Below, piece by piece: positions 41,091 to 53,392 of a stretch of 64,000 bases of DNA. Under the pieces are notes generated by a model that was not told the origin of the DNA, searched no databases, and saw only the letters and a program-made list of their open reading frames with translations. Position 1 is the first letter of the stretch, and each line of letters opens with the position of its first letter. Location of the stretch: assembly GCA_037349105.1 (NCBI GenBank), contig JAYJMM010000104.1:1398001-1462000 (forward strand), in the 5' to 3' direction. The position numbers and the translations under genes are program-made. The stretch is from Limnomonas spitsbergensis (taxonomy: Eukaryota; Chlorophyta; Chlorophyceae; Chlamydomonadales).

Positions 41091-42601
41091 CACAGTTGAA
41101 GCAAAAGTCTGACAAGAACAAAGCTTTTAGGAACCGTGACTAGGTCTATAGAGGTCTATGGTAGTCATTAGTTGTTGGTAGCCATTGTGACATGTTCGTG
41201 TTTGACACCATAATCAGTATACTTTTGCAGTGCCTTGGTTGGATTATATTTGTAATCTGAATGAATGAAGCCAACATCTGTATCGCCACACTCTCTCCGT
41301 CCATACAAAGTCAGACTCCAAAATACAAAAGTCTTCCCCCCTATGCATTAGCCGTAATAGAACCGGGGCTATAACCACTCACTACACGTTGTGACTCACA
41401 CGAACGGTGCTGCATTGACCCCCAATCTCTAGATAAGTCCCCTTGCATTCCCACAAGCTGTCCCGCCATCAAAAAACAGTTTTTAGCCATTTTTCGCATG
41501 ACTGCAAAAACAACCACACGTATGGTACCAGGCGTTGGCACCAGAAAGAGTAATCTTAGCCATAGCGCCCTCTTACGCACCATCAATGTTCTGTAATTCA
41601 GGTATATGTAGTATTTGTATATAATAAAGTTTGTGCAATATCCATATGTGCATACACACCTTGCAATGACATCCTACGGGATCTACCACACGTTCGTACA
41701 TTCCGGATAACTGGCATTTCAAGTTTTTGCAGCCAGCGTGGCTGAATCCTCGCCCAACCAGATGAACCGCCATCGGAATGTGTTCCGTCGAGCGCCCTAG
41801 TGGAATTGGGCCCGCAGTGGAATGGGGCCCGACGTTTCGTCAGGTTTCACCATCCCCCTTTCCTCGTCAGTTGGAGTTCGGTTTGATGCATGACGAAACC
41901 AGGGAACGATCCCCTGACGAAAACTCTGATCTAGTGTGGCAATCGCTCGACACAGTGCCTTCTCGCGATTAATTAATTGAACTCGCACGCTGCTCGCTCT
42001 ATGGGTACGACGGGTGATGTGTGCGTGTTCGAAAAGAAAAGCGCAATCTCGATACACATTTGCCCTCGCTGTCCTTTCAGCTTCAAACCGACTTACAACC
42101 GACGAGGAAAAGGTACCGAGGGAAAGTTGGCCCAGAGATCCACCCCAGAGATCTCTGGTTAGCCCCGATATCTTGGTCCTTTTTGCCCCTTTTTGCCCCT
42201 GCTTTTTGCTGAAGATCGGATATGCCACAATCGCCCGACGCAATATTTCGCCGATAACATGTTGTGAGAGAGGCTTGCTAGATTGTGCAGCTTCGTGGAA
42301 CCACGCAGTCTTGTTCGGTCACGCCGTTCTCCTCGAGTGAGGGTATGTATTCCTGATTGAGGTGAGTGGGGGAACATTGACCAAGAGACTTCACAAAGAC
42401 ACTGCTGACTTTCCTTATTTCGCCCACCCTTTTCTCCCCCTGCTTTTCTTCGCAATCTTCCCCAAAGGCCAGACATTTATATAAATATGTCAGTGAGTCG
42501 CTTATTTCTGCGGAATTGAAACAGCGTAGCAGTGCCTGCGGCATCAGGTACACAATCCCAGCCCTCTACAAAGGCTGGCTGCAGCTCAGCTCTGTCCGAC
42601 T

Positions 42602-43492
42602 ATGCAGCCTGCCTTTATCGCCGAGGGAGCTGCGACGCGTGGACATCCCTCGGGGCTGATCTCCTCAGAGTTTGCTCACATGTCCTTCCACTCGAGGCCA
42701 CACCCAGAGCACCATCCCCCGAATATCAACAGGCATCCCTCGGACGCAAATAGCAGCTACGATGCCCGCAGCCCCCGAAATATCGACCTAAGCAGGCAAA
42801 CAGCCCAGCACCAGGCCTCAGCTGCTAAAAACATCCCCTCGACATCCATCTCCCCCCCCTCTGACCTGCTCAGACACCCAATCTGGCAGTCTTCTGCCCG
42901 ACACTCATACGACAGCTTTGAAAACTCGCCGCATGACGCCATCTCGGTGAGGACGGTCATGCCGGTCGACAGCGGCATGGGCGCCATGCACGTGGGTAAG
43001 GGCGCCACGCATCATCAACACCAACACCGGCTGCCACCGCCACCGCTATACATCGCCAATGCTCCGCTCCCCAGAAATATCTTAGCTGTGCGTGATGGGC
43101 CGAGCTCTTTGCTGAGTCAGCAGCTCCACAGAGCTGCATGCGAAGGCAGCATGGTGCGCAAGCTGTCGACTGCCAGCGCTGTCTCCAGCAACCGCAGCCA
43201 CACATCCGACCTAGGCATCAGCGAGGGCGCACCGCGGACGAAGAGCAACAATATAGCAGACGCGGCAGGGGCAACTGCGTCCGGCGGCCGCGGCAGCGGC
43301 GCCGGTGGCGGCGGCGATTGCTCCAGCAGCGATGACTGCGAGGAGGTCACTCGGCGCATCATCAACTCTGCCTACCCGAGCCACTCGCGAAACCACAGCA
43401 ACCACCATGAGCAGAAAGGCAGCTGGGGGACGCAGCACACTCGGTCCGGACTCTCAGACTCGAGCCAGCCTTCACGGCTGCTGTCGCCGCGG
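42602..43492 (+). CDS. Low-complexity exon (Ser/His/Gly/Pro-rich)
   Basis: A 297-codon open frame from Met to a donor CCGCGG|GTGCGT (43492). Composition is coding-like: HHQHQHRLPPPP, SRNHSNHHEQ, GGRGSGAGGGG. No domain recognised. It lies 0.8 kb before the oxygenase-like gene on the same strand and could be its 5' exon, but the phase (0) does not match the only upstream acceptor I could place there (44271, phase 2). It may be a separate gene or a first exon joined through an unseen exon. Confidence 0.4.
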
Positions 43493-44284
43493 GTGCGTTT
43501 AGTACTGACAATCGAATAACTTGCAAACAGGCTGGACCAATTGATCAAAGACAGCCTTACAGCTGAATGTTGATCAAAGTGCAATGACTCCCGTCTCCCG
43601 TCAGAGCTTTAAAGTCAATGAGTTCTGCCACAGCCTGCATGGCATAGGGGGCTTGCCTCAGGCTGCATGGCAGCGGGGCCTGCTGCAGCCTGCATGGTTA
43701 AGGGGCATGCAGCAGCCTGCATGGCGGGTGGGCCTGAACGAATGCGTGCATAGCATTGGGACATGAACACAAGCATGCATGGCAGGGGGCCTGCACGAAT
43801 GCACGCATGGCAACATGTCCACCAGTACCAGCTCCATGATCTTACATTTGGTCACCTTCAGAGATACTGTACATGCACGCATGCGTTCATGGCGGTGGGT
43901 CCATGGGGGGGAGCGTTTTTCAGTTGCCTCGTTTATTCTTCCACCTGTCAGGCCCCAAAAGGCCTTCTTATTCCACCCCCCAGGGCGTTTGTTTGTTTTG
44001 CAGACTCAATCAGCTGCTCTTGTAAATCAGTTTTTTTTTCATGCAGGCATCAACGGTTGAGCCTTCAGGGCTACGCTTTGGGGGGGGTCTAGGGATGGGT
44101 TCGACCTTACATAATTTAGGAGGGTGCGTCGTTGTACGTGAATGAGGTTGGGACTTCCGAGTGATCAGGGGTGTAGGGTTTCGTTCGTTTTTTTGTGTAG
44201 GACAGCATGCATGCTGCACCCTGAGCAGCACTGTTGCATGGAAGCAAGCCGTAAGCAAGAGGGATCCTCAGCGGAGTAAATGAA

Positions 44285-47023
44285 ATGAGCTGCCCTCAAC
44301 TCCAAGCCGTCAGCTTAAAGCCTCAAGCCTTATCTCCGAACCCTGAGCATAACTCCTTCAACCCTGCACCCCAACAGGAATCGGGCGACGCCCCGTCGGT
44401 TTCGACGCTGACTGCTGAAGAGGTCCTGACGCTGGAAAGGCGTCGCCTGAGCCGCAACGATTACCATTTGACGAGCGGGCAGGCCGCCTTGGAGCTGTTC
44501 ATGCGGCTGAACCATGCACGACAGACGCTGGACTTTGTAAAGCGACAGGTGAGGGTAGGGCATGTAGTTGACTAAGTAAATGGATTACGTTAAAGGATGG
44601 GTCAGGGATTGGTCAGGGCAGGGCCTGGCTAACAATTAGATGACAAGATTTCTCAGATGGTAGGCCCATGCGGGTCACATACCGGTACATGGAAGGATAA
44701 TGTGAAACGAGAGGTCAGGGTAGCTCCTGGCTAAAGAAATGAATAAAAATTAAAACGCCTTTGAAAAATGCGCCCAAAGCTGCGTGAAAGAAGGCTGGCG
44801 TGGCTGGTTGGTAGTGAGCATAGCATGTACCCCTCCTCTTAACCATGGCATGCCTTTCTTGTGATCTAACCTTGCAAGAGCATTGGATTTAGTCTGGCGC
44901 CATAGCTCCTTCACGCCATGCCATGTGTGCGCCATGCCCCCATGCGGTTTGACCACGCAAGGCAGTGTTGGCAAGCCAAGGCCCAAGTGACAGGCCCCTT
45001 GGCAGAGGTCCTTTCAGACGAAAGTTACGGTGTGGGCTGGCTTTGTAAAAACTCTGGATGTGGAGGCTTGGCTATAACAAGAACAGTATACCGTATTGTC
45101 CGTATGACTTCAAGGGTGCACCCTATGTTCATGTGCATTGCATTGATGTACCATATATTTCCTATTCCGTTCATGCCCTCCCGTGACATCCATTTTTATT
45201 GTCTTTCTCTTTATGACTCCAGGCCAGCATGTTTGCTACCCTGGATCGGGCCAAGATGGACGTGTGGCAGGCCCTGGATTGCCTCAACGAGCTGAGGGAG
45301 TACGAAGCTGCTCTGATGGCTGGGATCAGCGGCGGGCGGCTGGACCCGGACGTGCCGCTCCGAGACCACGCGATGCAGACTGCGGAGCTTTGTCGTCTGG
45401 CTCACCCGGACAAGGACTGGCTGCACCTGGTCGGGCTGATGCACGGGCTGGGCAAGCTGCTGGCGCACAAGATGTGAGAAAGGGGGGGGACATGTTTTGT
45501 TTGGCTGTGTGGGCCGTGTGTCCACTGGTCAGATCCTGATGCAGCGGTTCGGCAAGCTACTGGCACACAAGACGTGAGAGCGGGGACTCTGGCTACCAGA
45601 TCTTCAAAGTCTCTGGTTTGAGGGGGCCTGGCTCAGGTGTGGACAACTGTTGGCGCCTTGTTGCAGCTGCTGCCCCATAATCCATGACTGCCGCTCCCTG
45701 ACGCCCCCCGTCATATAATTGTGTGGCTGCTGACGCCCCACTATCCAGCACTGCCATTCCCTACTGCCCCTTGCCATATAATTGTGTGGCTGCTGATGCC
45801 TCACTATCCAGCACTGCCATTCCCTGCTGCCCCTCGCCATATAATTGCGTGGCTGCTGACGCCCCACTATCCAGCTCCGCCACTCCGCCACTCCCTGCTA
45901 CCCCCCTCCTGTCACCCACATCTGTCTCTGCTGCCCTCAGGTTCGGTTCGCAGCCTCAGTGGGCCGCGTGTGGCGAAAGCTTCCCGCTGGGCTGCCGCTT
46001 CGACAGCAATATCCAAGGCACGCAGTTCTTCACGGCCAACCCGGACCGCCGCCGCCGCCAGTACAACACGCAGCTAGGCATCTACACTCCTGGGTGTGGG
46101 CTGCAGAACGTGTTCATGTCCTGGTCGGCTGCGGAGTTTTTGTACCTGCTGCTGCTGCTCAACGACACGGCGCTGCCCCGAGAGGCTTTGTTTATTGTCA
46201 GGTGGGGGCGAGGAAGGGGGGAGGGGCAAGACATGGTCAATTGTGTGTGTAAAGGGGGAGGATGGGGAGGATGCAAGGCATGGTCTGGTGGGGGGATGCA
46301 GGATATTGTGCTTGTCTTCATCCTACCCTGGGTAAGCGTGTATCTGAAGTCCAGACGGGCTTATTCACGCTATTCACGGCATTGACTTGTTGACTTGAAT
46401 CCTCAGGCTTGTTTGTGGTGCGGACCACCAACCCAACGTTTATTCTCGGCGCTGACCATGAACCTTGCACCCCAGTTTTCTTCGTGGCATTGACGATACA
46501 CCGCAAACCATAAGTTTCTTCGTAAAGGGCTCTCATAAACCCCATACCCTGGGTATGTTTGTGGCGTTCACCATCGAACCTAAACCCAAGATTTCTTCAC
46601 GATCTTGACCATGAGCACTAAATCCTGAGGTGCTTCATGGTACAGTGCATGCGCCCACTCGCATGCACCAAAATTGACAGTGCCCACCATGCGTCACCAT
46701 GCATACCCATGCGTCGCCACTCCCTAAGAGGACCCAAGCATCCCCATGCGGTCTCTTGTTTCACCATTCGTCCCCATCTGTCTTCACGCAGACACCAGAA
46801 GTTCACAGTGCTGACAAAGCCTGGCAGCTCCGCCTACCGCTTCCTTCTGAGCCCCGAGGACGAGGCCATGCTCCCGCTGCTGGCCAGCTTCCAGAAGCTG
46901 AGCGCGTACAAGCGAGTGGCGATGCCGGAGGACAAGGTGCTGTCTCCCGAGATGCAGGCCATGTACTATAGCAGCTTGATGGATAAGTACCTAGGAAGTG
47001 GCATGAGGAAGCTTGCATGGTAG
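44285..47023 (+). CDS. Myo-inositol oxygenase-like protein lacking most metal ligands
   Basis: Four exons join in phase to 335 codons: 44285-44548, 45223-45473, 45941-46201, 46792-47023. All junctions are GT-AG. MIOX features: MRLNHARQTLDFVKRQ; DHAMQTAELCRLAHPDKDWL; LVGLMHGLGKLL; PQWAACGESFPLGC; GCGLQNVFMSWS; a C-terminal K-x6-LAW. MIOX cleaves myo-inositol to D-glucuronate with a di-iron site (His98, His123, Asp124, His194, His220, Asp253 in mammals). Here His98 and His123 are kept, but Asp124 is Gly (MHGLGK), His194 is Ala (SWSAAEF for SWGHDEY), Asp253 is Ser (FQKLSAY for FNKYDLY), and the His220 position reads RHQKF, with the His shifted by one. Probably a non-catalytic paralogue or a changed activity. 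The ATG is the first in frame; a longer N-terminus is possible. Confidence 0.85.
45711..45905 (+). repeat. 63-bp tandem repeat in oxygenase intron 2 (3 units)
   Basis: Three units start CATATAATTGTGTGGCTGCT, with pieces of a fourth before them. They lie between exons 2 and 3 and end 35 bp before the exon 3 acceptor. Confidence 0.9.
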
Positions 47024-50000
47024 AGGGGAGGTAGTCTGGTCGGGACGGGGCGGTTTGTTGAGGCAGCGTCCCTGCGTCCACACAAGCGGTTGCTGGTGCT
47101 GCAACTACGCATCCACATGTTCACACTTCAGGGCTGCCCGTGCTGCGTCTACGCATCCACACGTCCACACTTTATGGCTGCCTGTGCTGCGTCTACGTGT
47201 CTGCTGAAGGCTTTTAGTTTGTAGGGATGGAGGGGCAGCAGCTGGCTACTTGCTCACTGCCGTTTTCAGATGTGGAGACGACGGCAGGCTGCATTGTAGT
47301 GGCTGAGGAGAGGAGGCTCTTGAGGGGATGCCGGCAGCATTGTGGGGGCTGGCAGCTGGCAAGCATGATGAAGAGGTGGGCATACCGTTACCTTGCCTTC
47401 CTCCTTCTGGGCTCTCCATCAGGCCCGCGCTTTGTTTCATGCCTGGCGGGCCTGCATTTGATTGTGAATGGACAGTGTAAAGAATTGCCCAGACAAATTG
47501 CCCAGCCTCTTTTGCTAGCCGAACTGCTCTGTCATTTCGCCCGGCCTAATTTTCCTCGCTGCCCGCCCACCGCCAGTCTGCTGCGAGTTCTCTTGCTGCT
47601 CCAGTATTGGACAGGTTGGTGGCTGTTCTGCCTTCCGCCGAGGAGGAGCAAGAGTGCAATGCCTGGAGGGCGGCAGCTACATTCCGCCCAGGAGGGGTCA
47701 GAGGAGGAGCAAATGATCAATGATAGGGCTTGGTCCTGCTCTAGGGCTGAGTGGTCACTTGACGCCACGCCGTATACAATTTCAAGCCCTAGGTCGGTTA
47801 GGCATGAAGATGATTGTATCACCCATTACAGATGACAGTTCTACAGTGCATTGGGTACCAATAGGACACATGGGACTGAAGACCAGTGCCATTGTGGCGA
47901 CTGCTGGCGCGAACTGGGCTGTCCTCTCTTTCTCCCTAACAAGCCTCTTGGAAACACTCCTCTTGGAAGCCTCACGGACACAAAACTTCCCTTTGAGGCC
48001 CTGATGGACTCGGGTGTCATCCCACAGGGTGAGGGCTGGGAGGGGTGTTCATACCTTTTGTGACTGGCGTAAACCATACGGATACCATACCATCCAGAAA
48101 ACTCTTTCAGGGCAGGCAGAGGTTTCGAATCGTTGAAATCGCATCCCGTCGCCCATCTTTTCTTCCAGCATCTGTACTACTCACTGTTTAGCAGTTGCGC
48201 ATGCGCTACAATTTTGTTCAAGTTGCGTGCGTCTGGCACATCTGCCGCGTATGATCAGCTGCATGAGTATCAGTGTCTATTTTAGGGCTAGCTTCAATTC
48301 AGCTGTATCACGGCACTCAGCCATTGAGGCCCGGACTAGCAACCCCTGCTGCTCGGGCCATCGGCCGGGTCAGGGTTTGGTCCTCATCTGCCCAGTGGTG
48401 GCCGCCTAGGCTCACCAAATATGTTTTGTAGTGCGCTTAAATAAGCATGGATGAGTATGCCCTCCTGGCAATGTTCTTAGATTTGTGAGTAAGGCCCAGT
48501 ATTGGGCGGGGTCGCATTCGTTGAATGTTAAGACAGCATTTTGAAAATCTTGATGTGTTTTTTCTGTGTGAGGGTTTTTGCCCAGATGCTGCAGAGTCTA
48601 GAGTGCGGGGAAGAGGAGCTCTGAAAGATTGCTGCCCATTTTACACAGACGTCTGATACCAGCATGAGTTTAATTAAAGCTACCTATTGTTCCGCAATTT
48701 GTGTTAGCTTATGGGGATATGGGGCCATAAAGTCAACATGTATGGGCAGTCAGAGGTGTACTGGCGTGAACAAAATGCTGAGATTTCTGCAACCACATTT
48801 TTGAGGAATCTAGGGGATAATTACTCTACCAATGCAATGCATGATGAACTGGTAGAATCATCTCAAACCTTTGGCAAACATTATTGCATTCCGCAATCAC
48901 TTGGTCACCTTCCTAATTTTGTAGGTGGTGTTTAGCTTGCCCAAGTCAATTTTGTGTATTAGTGTTAGCCCGCTGCACTCTGGGGTCCATTCCTACGCTA
49001 GTGGTCTGTTTTTGTTTTTTTTCATAGCTCAGGGGTGGGCACTATTTTTCCGCTCGCTGCCCCGATGTTTCCACGGACGTAGTTGCAGGAGCCAATCCTT
49101 TGCATGTTTCGTGATATTCTGCTGGACTGAAAATCCACAAATTTTGCATGCCCTACCAGCAGGTACATGACTACCGGCATGACCTTTGTGGCAAATGCAC
49201 GGCTAAGATCTTTGAGGCAGAAGCATGATTATGCTCTATCAGCAAGTGTTCTGTCTTTTGCTCTCAGTCTGCAACAAATATTCAGTGTTGGTCTCCCAAG
49301 CTGTGTAATGGTAGCATGTGTCCCCAGCAATCACTGCTGATCCTACCGCGTGTGCCCTTCTGTTCTTGTCCCATCAAATAGGATGTGGGCATGGCTGCCC
49401 CTTGGATCGCATTGCTGAGGTCCATGTTCATGCACCCTCCAAAAGGAGGGTGGCATCATGGCATGGCTGCACCATGGTCCTGGCTGTGCACGGTAGCTGG
49501 AATTGAGCTTGCTCATCCCCTCCCAGCCCTGCGTCCGAGTGTTGAGCATGGCCCAAGGGGTATGCACTGTCCTAAACATGTGACCTTCGAATATAACTTG
49601 GACAAACAAGGTCAATGCATGGAGGCCACCAACCTTTGGTGTTGTCCGTGCTTCGTCTGTTGTCTTTGTTGCTGGCGGTGTTGTTTGTTCTCTGGTGTCT
49701 GTCTAGGTTTTCACTTTTCTAGTCTCCTCCAGGTTCGCTCTGTCTAGCCCCTTCGCAAAAGGCTGTGGGTGGTTGCGTCAACTTTGTAACAAAAACCAAC
49801 CAGACTGCTACAACTCTATGAGGCGGCACGAGGCTTGCCCCCCGCATGGACCGCCTCTTTGTCAAGCCAGGAAGGCCATTCCTGTACTTCTAGTGTCCAA
49901 GTCATCATGTCTCACGCCTCATGGAGTCGAAATACCCCGACAAAGAAAGCCACGCCAAAAATCGAGCTTGCGCTGGGTCGTATTTACAAAATAACCGGGA

Positions 50001-50035
50001 GGTGACGACGAGGCAGCCGCAGAGGCGCTCACTGC
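47024..50035. other. 3' flank of oxygenase-like gene and intergenic region
   Basis: Three ~50-bp repeats (CTGCGTCTACGCATCCACAC type) at 47075-47200. A TGTAA at 47475 is a candidate algal polyadenylation signal. The dispersed repeat shared with 24661-24780 is at 49447-49560. No gene recognised; the 202-codon plus-strand frame at 47227 lacks protein-like features. Confidence 0.45.
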
Positions 50036-52409
50036 TGTGATTTGGTCTGCAGCCGAAGCTGCTGGTATGACGCGCACTCCGCGGCCCCATGCCCAGCGTG
50101 GGAAGCATCAGCGCCCCCCCTGGTGGGATGCGGAGGTTCAGAGCGCCTATGCTGCGCTGCGAGCGAAGTCGCTTTGCAGTGCCCCGGGCCCAGAGCGCAA
50201 GGCAGCCAGGCAGCGCTACAAGTCCACAGCACGACGACGTCGCCGCTACTACACGCGCCATATGGCAGCGGCTATGTCTGACAGGCTGCAGCATAGCGAG
50301 TGCAACGTCTACCGGGAGCAGCTGCAATAGAGGCGGCAGACCTGCCCCACCACGGCTGTCTCCTTCCTGAAGTGGGAGGCACACCTGCGACTGCAATTCA
50401 CCGCCACTGTGCCCCCCTCTCCTGGGGCGCCACAGGCAAACTTGCCCCCTACCACCGCTCAGCCGGAGGACCTAGGCGTGGCTGATCAGCTTGCCTCTTG
50501 CTTCGCCAGGGCTTTCTCCCGCATGCGCGTACACACTGCGGCGGGCCTAGGCGGCGGCACCCTTTATCAAGTTGGCTATGGTAGAGGACCATTCAGAGGG
50601 GGAGCAACGGCACGTGCTGAGGGATCTGCTGCAAGCCTGGTTCACTGCCATGGCGGTGCTGGGGGGAATGCCTAGTGCCTGGCAGCCAGTCAGGATTCAG
50701 CCTGTTTACAAGAAGGGCGAACCCCTTGATCCCGGTAATTACGGGCCCATCGCCATCACTAGCGTGCTCTACCGGCTGTATGCTCACTGCCATCACTGAT
50801 GAGTGGGCGCGATTGCACGGCCACGTCCCTCCTGAGCAGTTTGGTTGTCAAAAGCGCCGTAGCACGCTCCAGGCTGCTTTCCTCCTCAGGCATGCAGTCC
50901 ATGCTCAACGGGCAGCTGCAGGCCGTGGCAAGCTGCATGTGGCCTTTGTGGACTTCACAAGCCTATGACAGCGTGCCCCAGGAGCAGCTGTGGCAGCATT
51001 TATGCGAGCATCTTCACATGCCTGCATGCCTGTTACGCGCGGTGCAAGCGCTTTATGCTGGTGCAGAGTCATGCTCGCAGCCAAGTGCCCGGCAGAGGGC
51101 ATTGAGCTGCAGGCGGGGTGACAGCTACGCTGCCTGCTGTATGCGGACGACATCTCCCTGCTAGCCCGCACCCCAGCAGGGCTGCAACGCATGCTTGATG
51201 CCTTGCATGAGTATGCGGCACATAAACAGCTTCAGGTCAATGTCAGTAAGACTGAGATCATGGAGTTTGGTAGCCGCTTAGCAGCGCAGCGCCGACAGCC
51301 AGCTCATGTTTGCGTTTACGGCCCTGACCGTGCCGTGTGGAAGCGTGTCCAAGAGTTCAAGTTCTTGGGCATCACTCAGCACGAAAGCGGCGGCCTGAAG
51401 AGGGCCATGGAGGGTAGAGAGGTGCCTTTGGCTGCCGCGCTGCACCGTGTTCACCGCATGGCAGCCAAAGTGAGCCTATAGCGCCATCTTCCAACCCGCA
51501 CCAGGTTGGCAGCTGTGTACGCAGCGCCTGCGGCCAACTACGGCGACGTGGTGTGGGCCACCAGCCACCTTCGGCTGCGGCAATGTCTCAAAAGCAAAAT
51601 GCAGTCCAGCTTGCTTCAGCACCTACGCCAGGCTGCGGGGCTACCTGCATCAGCCGCCAGTTGGGGAGTCTTGAGAGAGCTGCAGCTCCAGCCACTACAG
51701 CGAGACTGGTGGACCCATATCCTCCGCTTCTACAATACAGCGATGGCACCGGCGGCACAGCAATACAGCCCTCTGATGGCTCAAGCTTGCAGTCAGCCAG
51801 GGCACTGGCGGCCGCACCTGGTGCTCTGATCTGCTGGGTGCTTTAGAGGATCTGGAGCGGGGAACAGCCACCCCCACCTTGCTCGAGGCAGCAGCTGCCC
51901 TACAGCACCTACCCGTCACAGAGGTGTTGGCACTCTTTGACGCAGCCTACGAGCAAGCACGGCTGGACGCAAGCGGCGGTGGGGACCCCAGGGACCCTAC
52001 CACCGAGCACAGATCTGCGGCGACCAACCGCGCCTGGTTCCAGTCCACGGCGGGTGCCGTGCTGGCGCAAGCCAAGAGCCGCACTATCCAGAGGGAGTGT
52101 GCTTGTGTGCGCATAGATTTGCGGTTGCGGCTTGGCGCGATCAGCACGGCTGATACCAGAGGACGGCGCAACGGTCAGCGGCACGCTGCTGCCAGCGGTG
52201 TTGGGCACGGGGGGATAGCGAGCAGGTGGAGGATGCGCTCCATGTGTGCTTCCAGTGCCCTAGTGTCAGGGAGCAGTTACGGGAGCGGGGGTGGGCAGAT
52301 CCTCCGGGCGCTGCCACTAACTTCCACCAGCTGTACCAGGCTGAGCAGGGGTGGGCTGCACTTGCTTTTGTGGACTGTGCTGTGGGCATTGTTGAGGGTT
52401 AGTCTCTAA
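50036..52409 (+). pseudogene. Decayed LINE ORF2 (RT and C-terminal region)
   Basis: Readable pieces in different frames: 50036-50330 (pre-RT), 50572-50790 (RT fingers, ending NYGPIAITSVLYRLYA), 50799-51164 (HGHVPPEQFG homologue, FVDFTS..YDSVPQEQ, YAD-D region), 51191-51481 (NVSKTEIMEFG, VQEFKFLGITQHES), 51506-51829 and 51879-52409 (C-terminal). The segment corresponding to motif B in the minus copy is absent. Non-functional. Confidence 0.82.
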
Positions 52410-52770
52410 GGATTCTGAATCGCCGGTGCCGTTTGCCTTTCCGGCCTTCCCTTTTGGTAATTTTTGTTGTTGTTGTTGTTTGACCCCTTTTTAGTGTGTT
52501 CCCTTCTCCCTTCTGATCCGTGGGACGCCCTTGCGGCCAAGCTGGAGTGGGATACGCTTGCTTTTGTAAATTTTTCTTTTCTTAGAGGCTTTGTTGAGGG
52601 CTAGTCTCTAGTGGAACTCAGGTGTCGGACTTGGTCTCCTCTGCCTTCCCGGCCTCTCCTTTTGTTCCTTTCCCCCCCTCCTCCTATTAGTTTCGTCTTT
52701 TCTCTCTTCTGAACAGTTGGGCGCCCGCGCGGCCGAGCTTTGAGCGGGCCCAGAGGTGTAACGTTTAAGG
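50036..52770 (+). mobile_element. L1-like LINE, second copy (plus strand), internally deleted
   Basis: Same family as 9409-11500. It extends further 5' (pre-RT region PPWWDAEVQSAYAALRAK; RT motif NYGPIAITSVLYRLYA), giving the order of the missing part of the minus copy. About 120 bp containing motif B are deleted near 51066, and many frameshifts and stops break the ORF. The 3' UTR has the same two-unit structure, and the 3' end is at GGTGTAACGTT (52760-52770). Confidence 0.85.
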
Positions 52771-53311
52771 CAAAATAACCACTGATGGTACCAATGGGAC
52801 CAAGTATTGCTATAACTAGCATAAGCCTAAGATGGGTTGGGGACGGAACTGTGATAAATGTGCTTTTGGCTATTGGCCAATGGGCATGCGTCTGGAAGTT
52901 GGTGTGCTCGAGCACCAAAGTGGGGTTAAGGGTATGAGAAATCCAAGGCTTCTACCTGTCCAGGAGGTGGGTTCCCCACTCACCCTGCCCTGTAAGAGGA
53001 AAACTTGCACATCCCAGAGGAAGAGAAGAGGTCGAGAGGACCTAGAGCCCCCACAAGATTCAGGTCGACGACAATGCCACCGGACAAGGTGTCCCAAACC
53101 CTGAACCCTAAACTAGGCTCCATAGCTCCGTTGTACAAGACTGGTGTACCAAGGGCGCAGCCCAAGGAGAGCATGGCCGAGGCAGACCCGAAATGAATGA
53201 AATTACGTCACCGAGTTGTCGTAACCTGTGTGGCTAAGGACCGGAGATGGAAGGAAAGCCAAGCCACGACAGGTTCTATGAACTCCAATATCGATTGAGC
53301 CCAACCCACCC

Positions 53312-53392
53312 TAACCAGGGACACAGGTTACGGCCCGTATGGGCCAAAAATCCCGTAACGTAACGCATCGTAACGTAACGTATCGTACGGTC
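53312..53392 (+). repeat. CGTAACGTAACG tract, inverted partner at 54080-54165
   Basis: CGTAACGTAACGCATCGTAA is followed by a near copy. At 54102-54136 a similar tract runs into TCCCTGTGTCCCTGA, the reverse complement of the CAGGGACACAGG that precedes this one (53320). The pair is therefore an inverted repeat about 0.75 kb apart, possibly the ends of a non-autonomous element. Confidence 0.6.

Larger units (their letters stand above)
38001..42601. other. Intergenic region, no confident gene
   Basis: Holds a (CCGT)5 microsatellite (38262-38282), a 24-bp direct repeat TAAGAGCCCATTTTGATGTA (40041 and 40093), and an AT-rich stretch of degenerate ~13-bp AATTTACCTGTC units (40850-41090). A minus-strand open segment at 39394-39630 (GDVQLEDIIVKGMGKSAK) reads like a terminal exon but no upstream exon could be linked to it. 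Confidence 0.45.

Noticed and set aside
47227..47835. 202-codon plus-strand frame after the oxygenase-like gene
   Set aside because: No domain, no splice partners, composition unlike neighbours; most likely 3' UTR and spacer.
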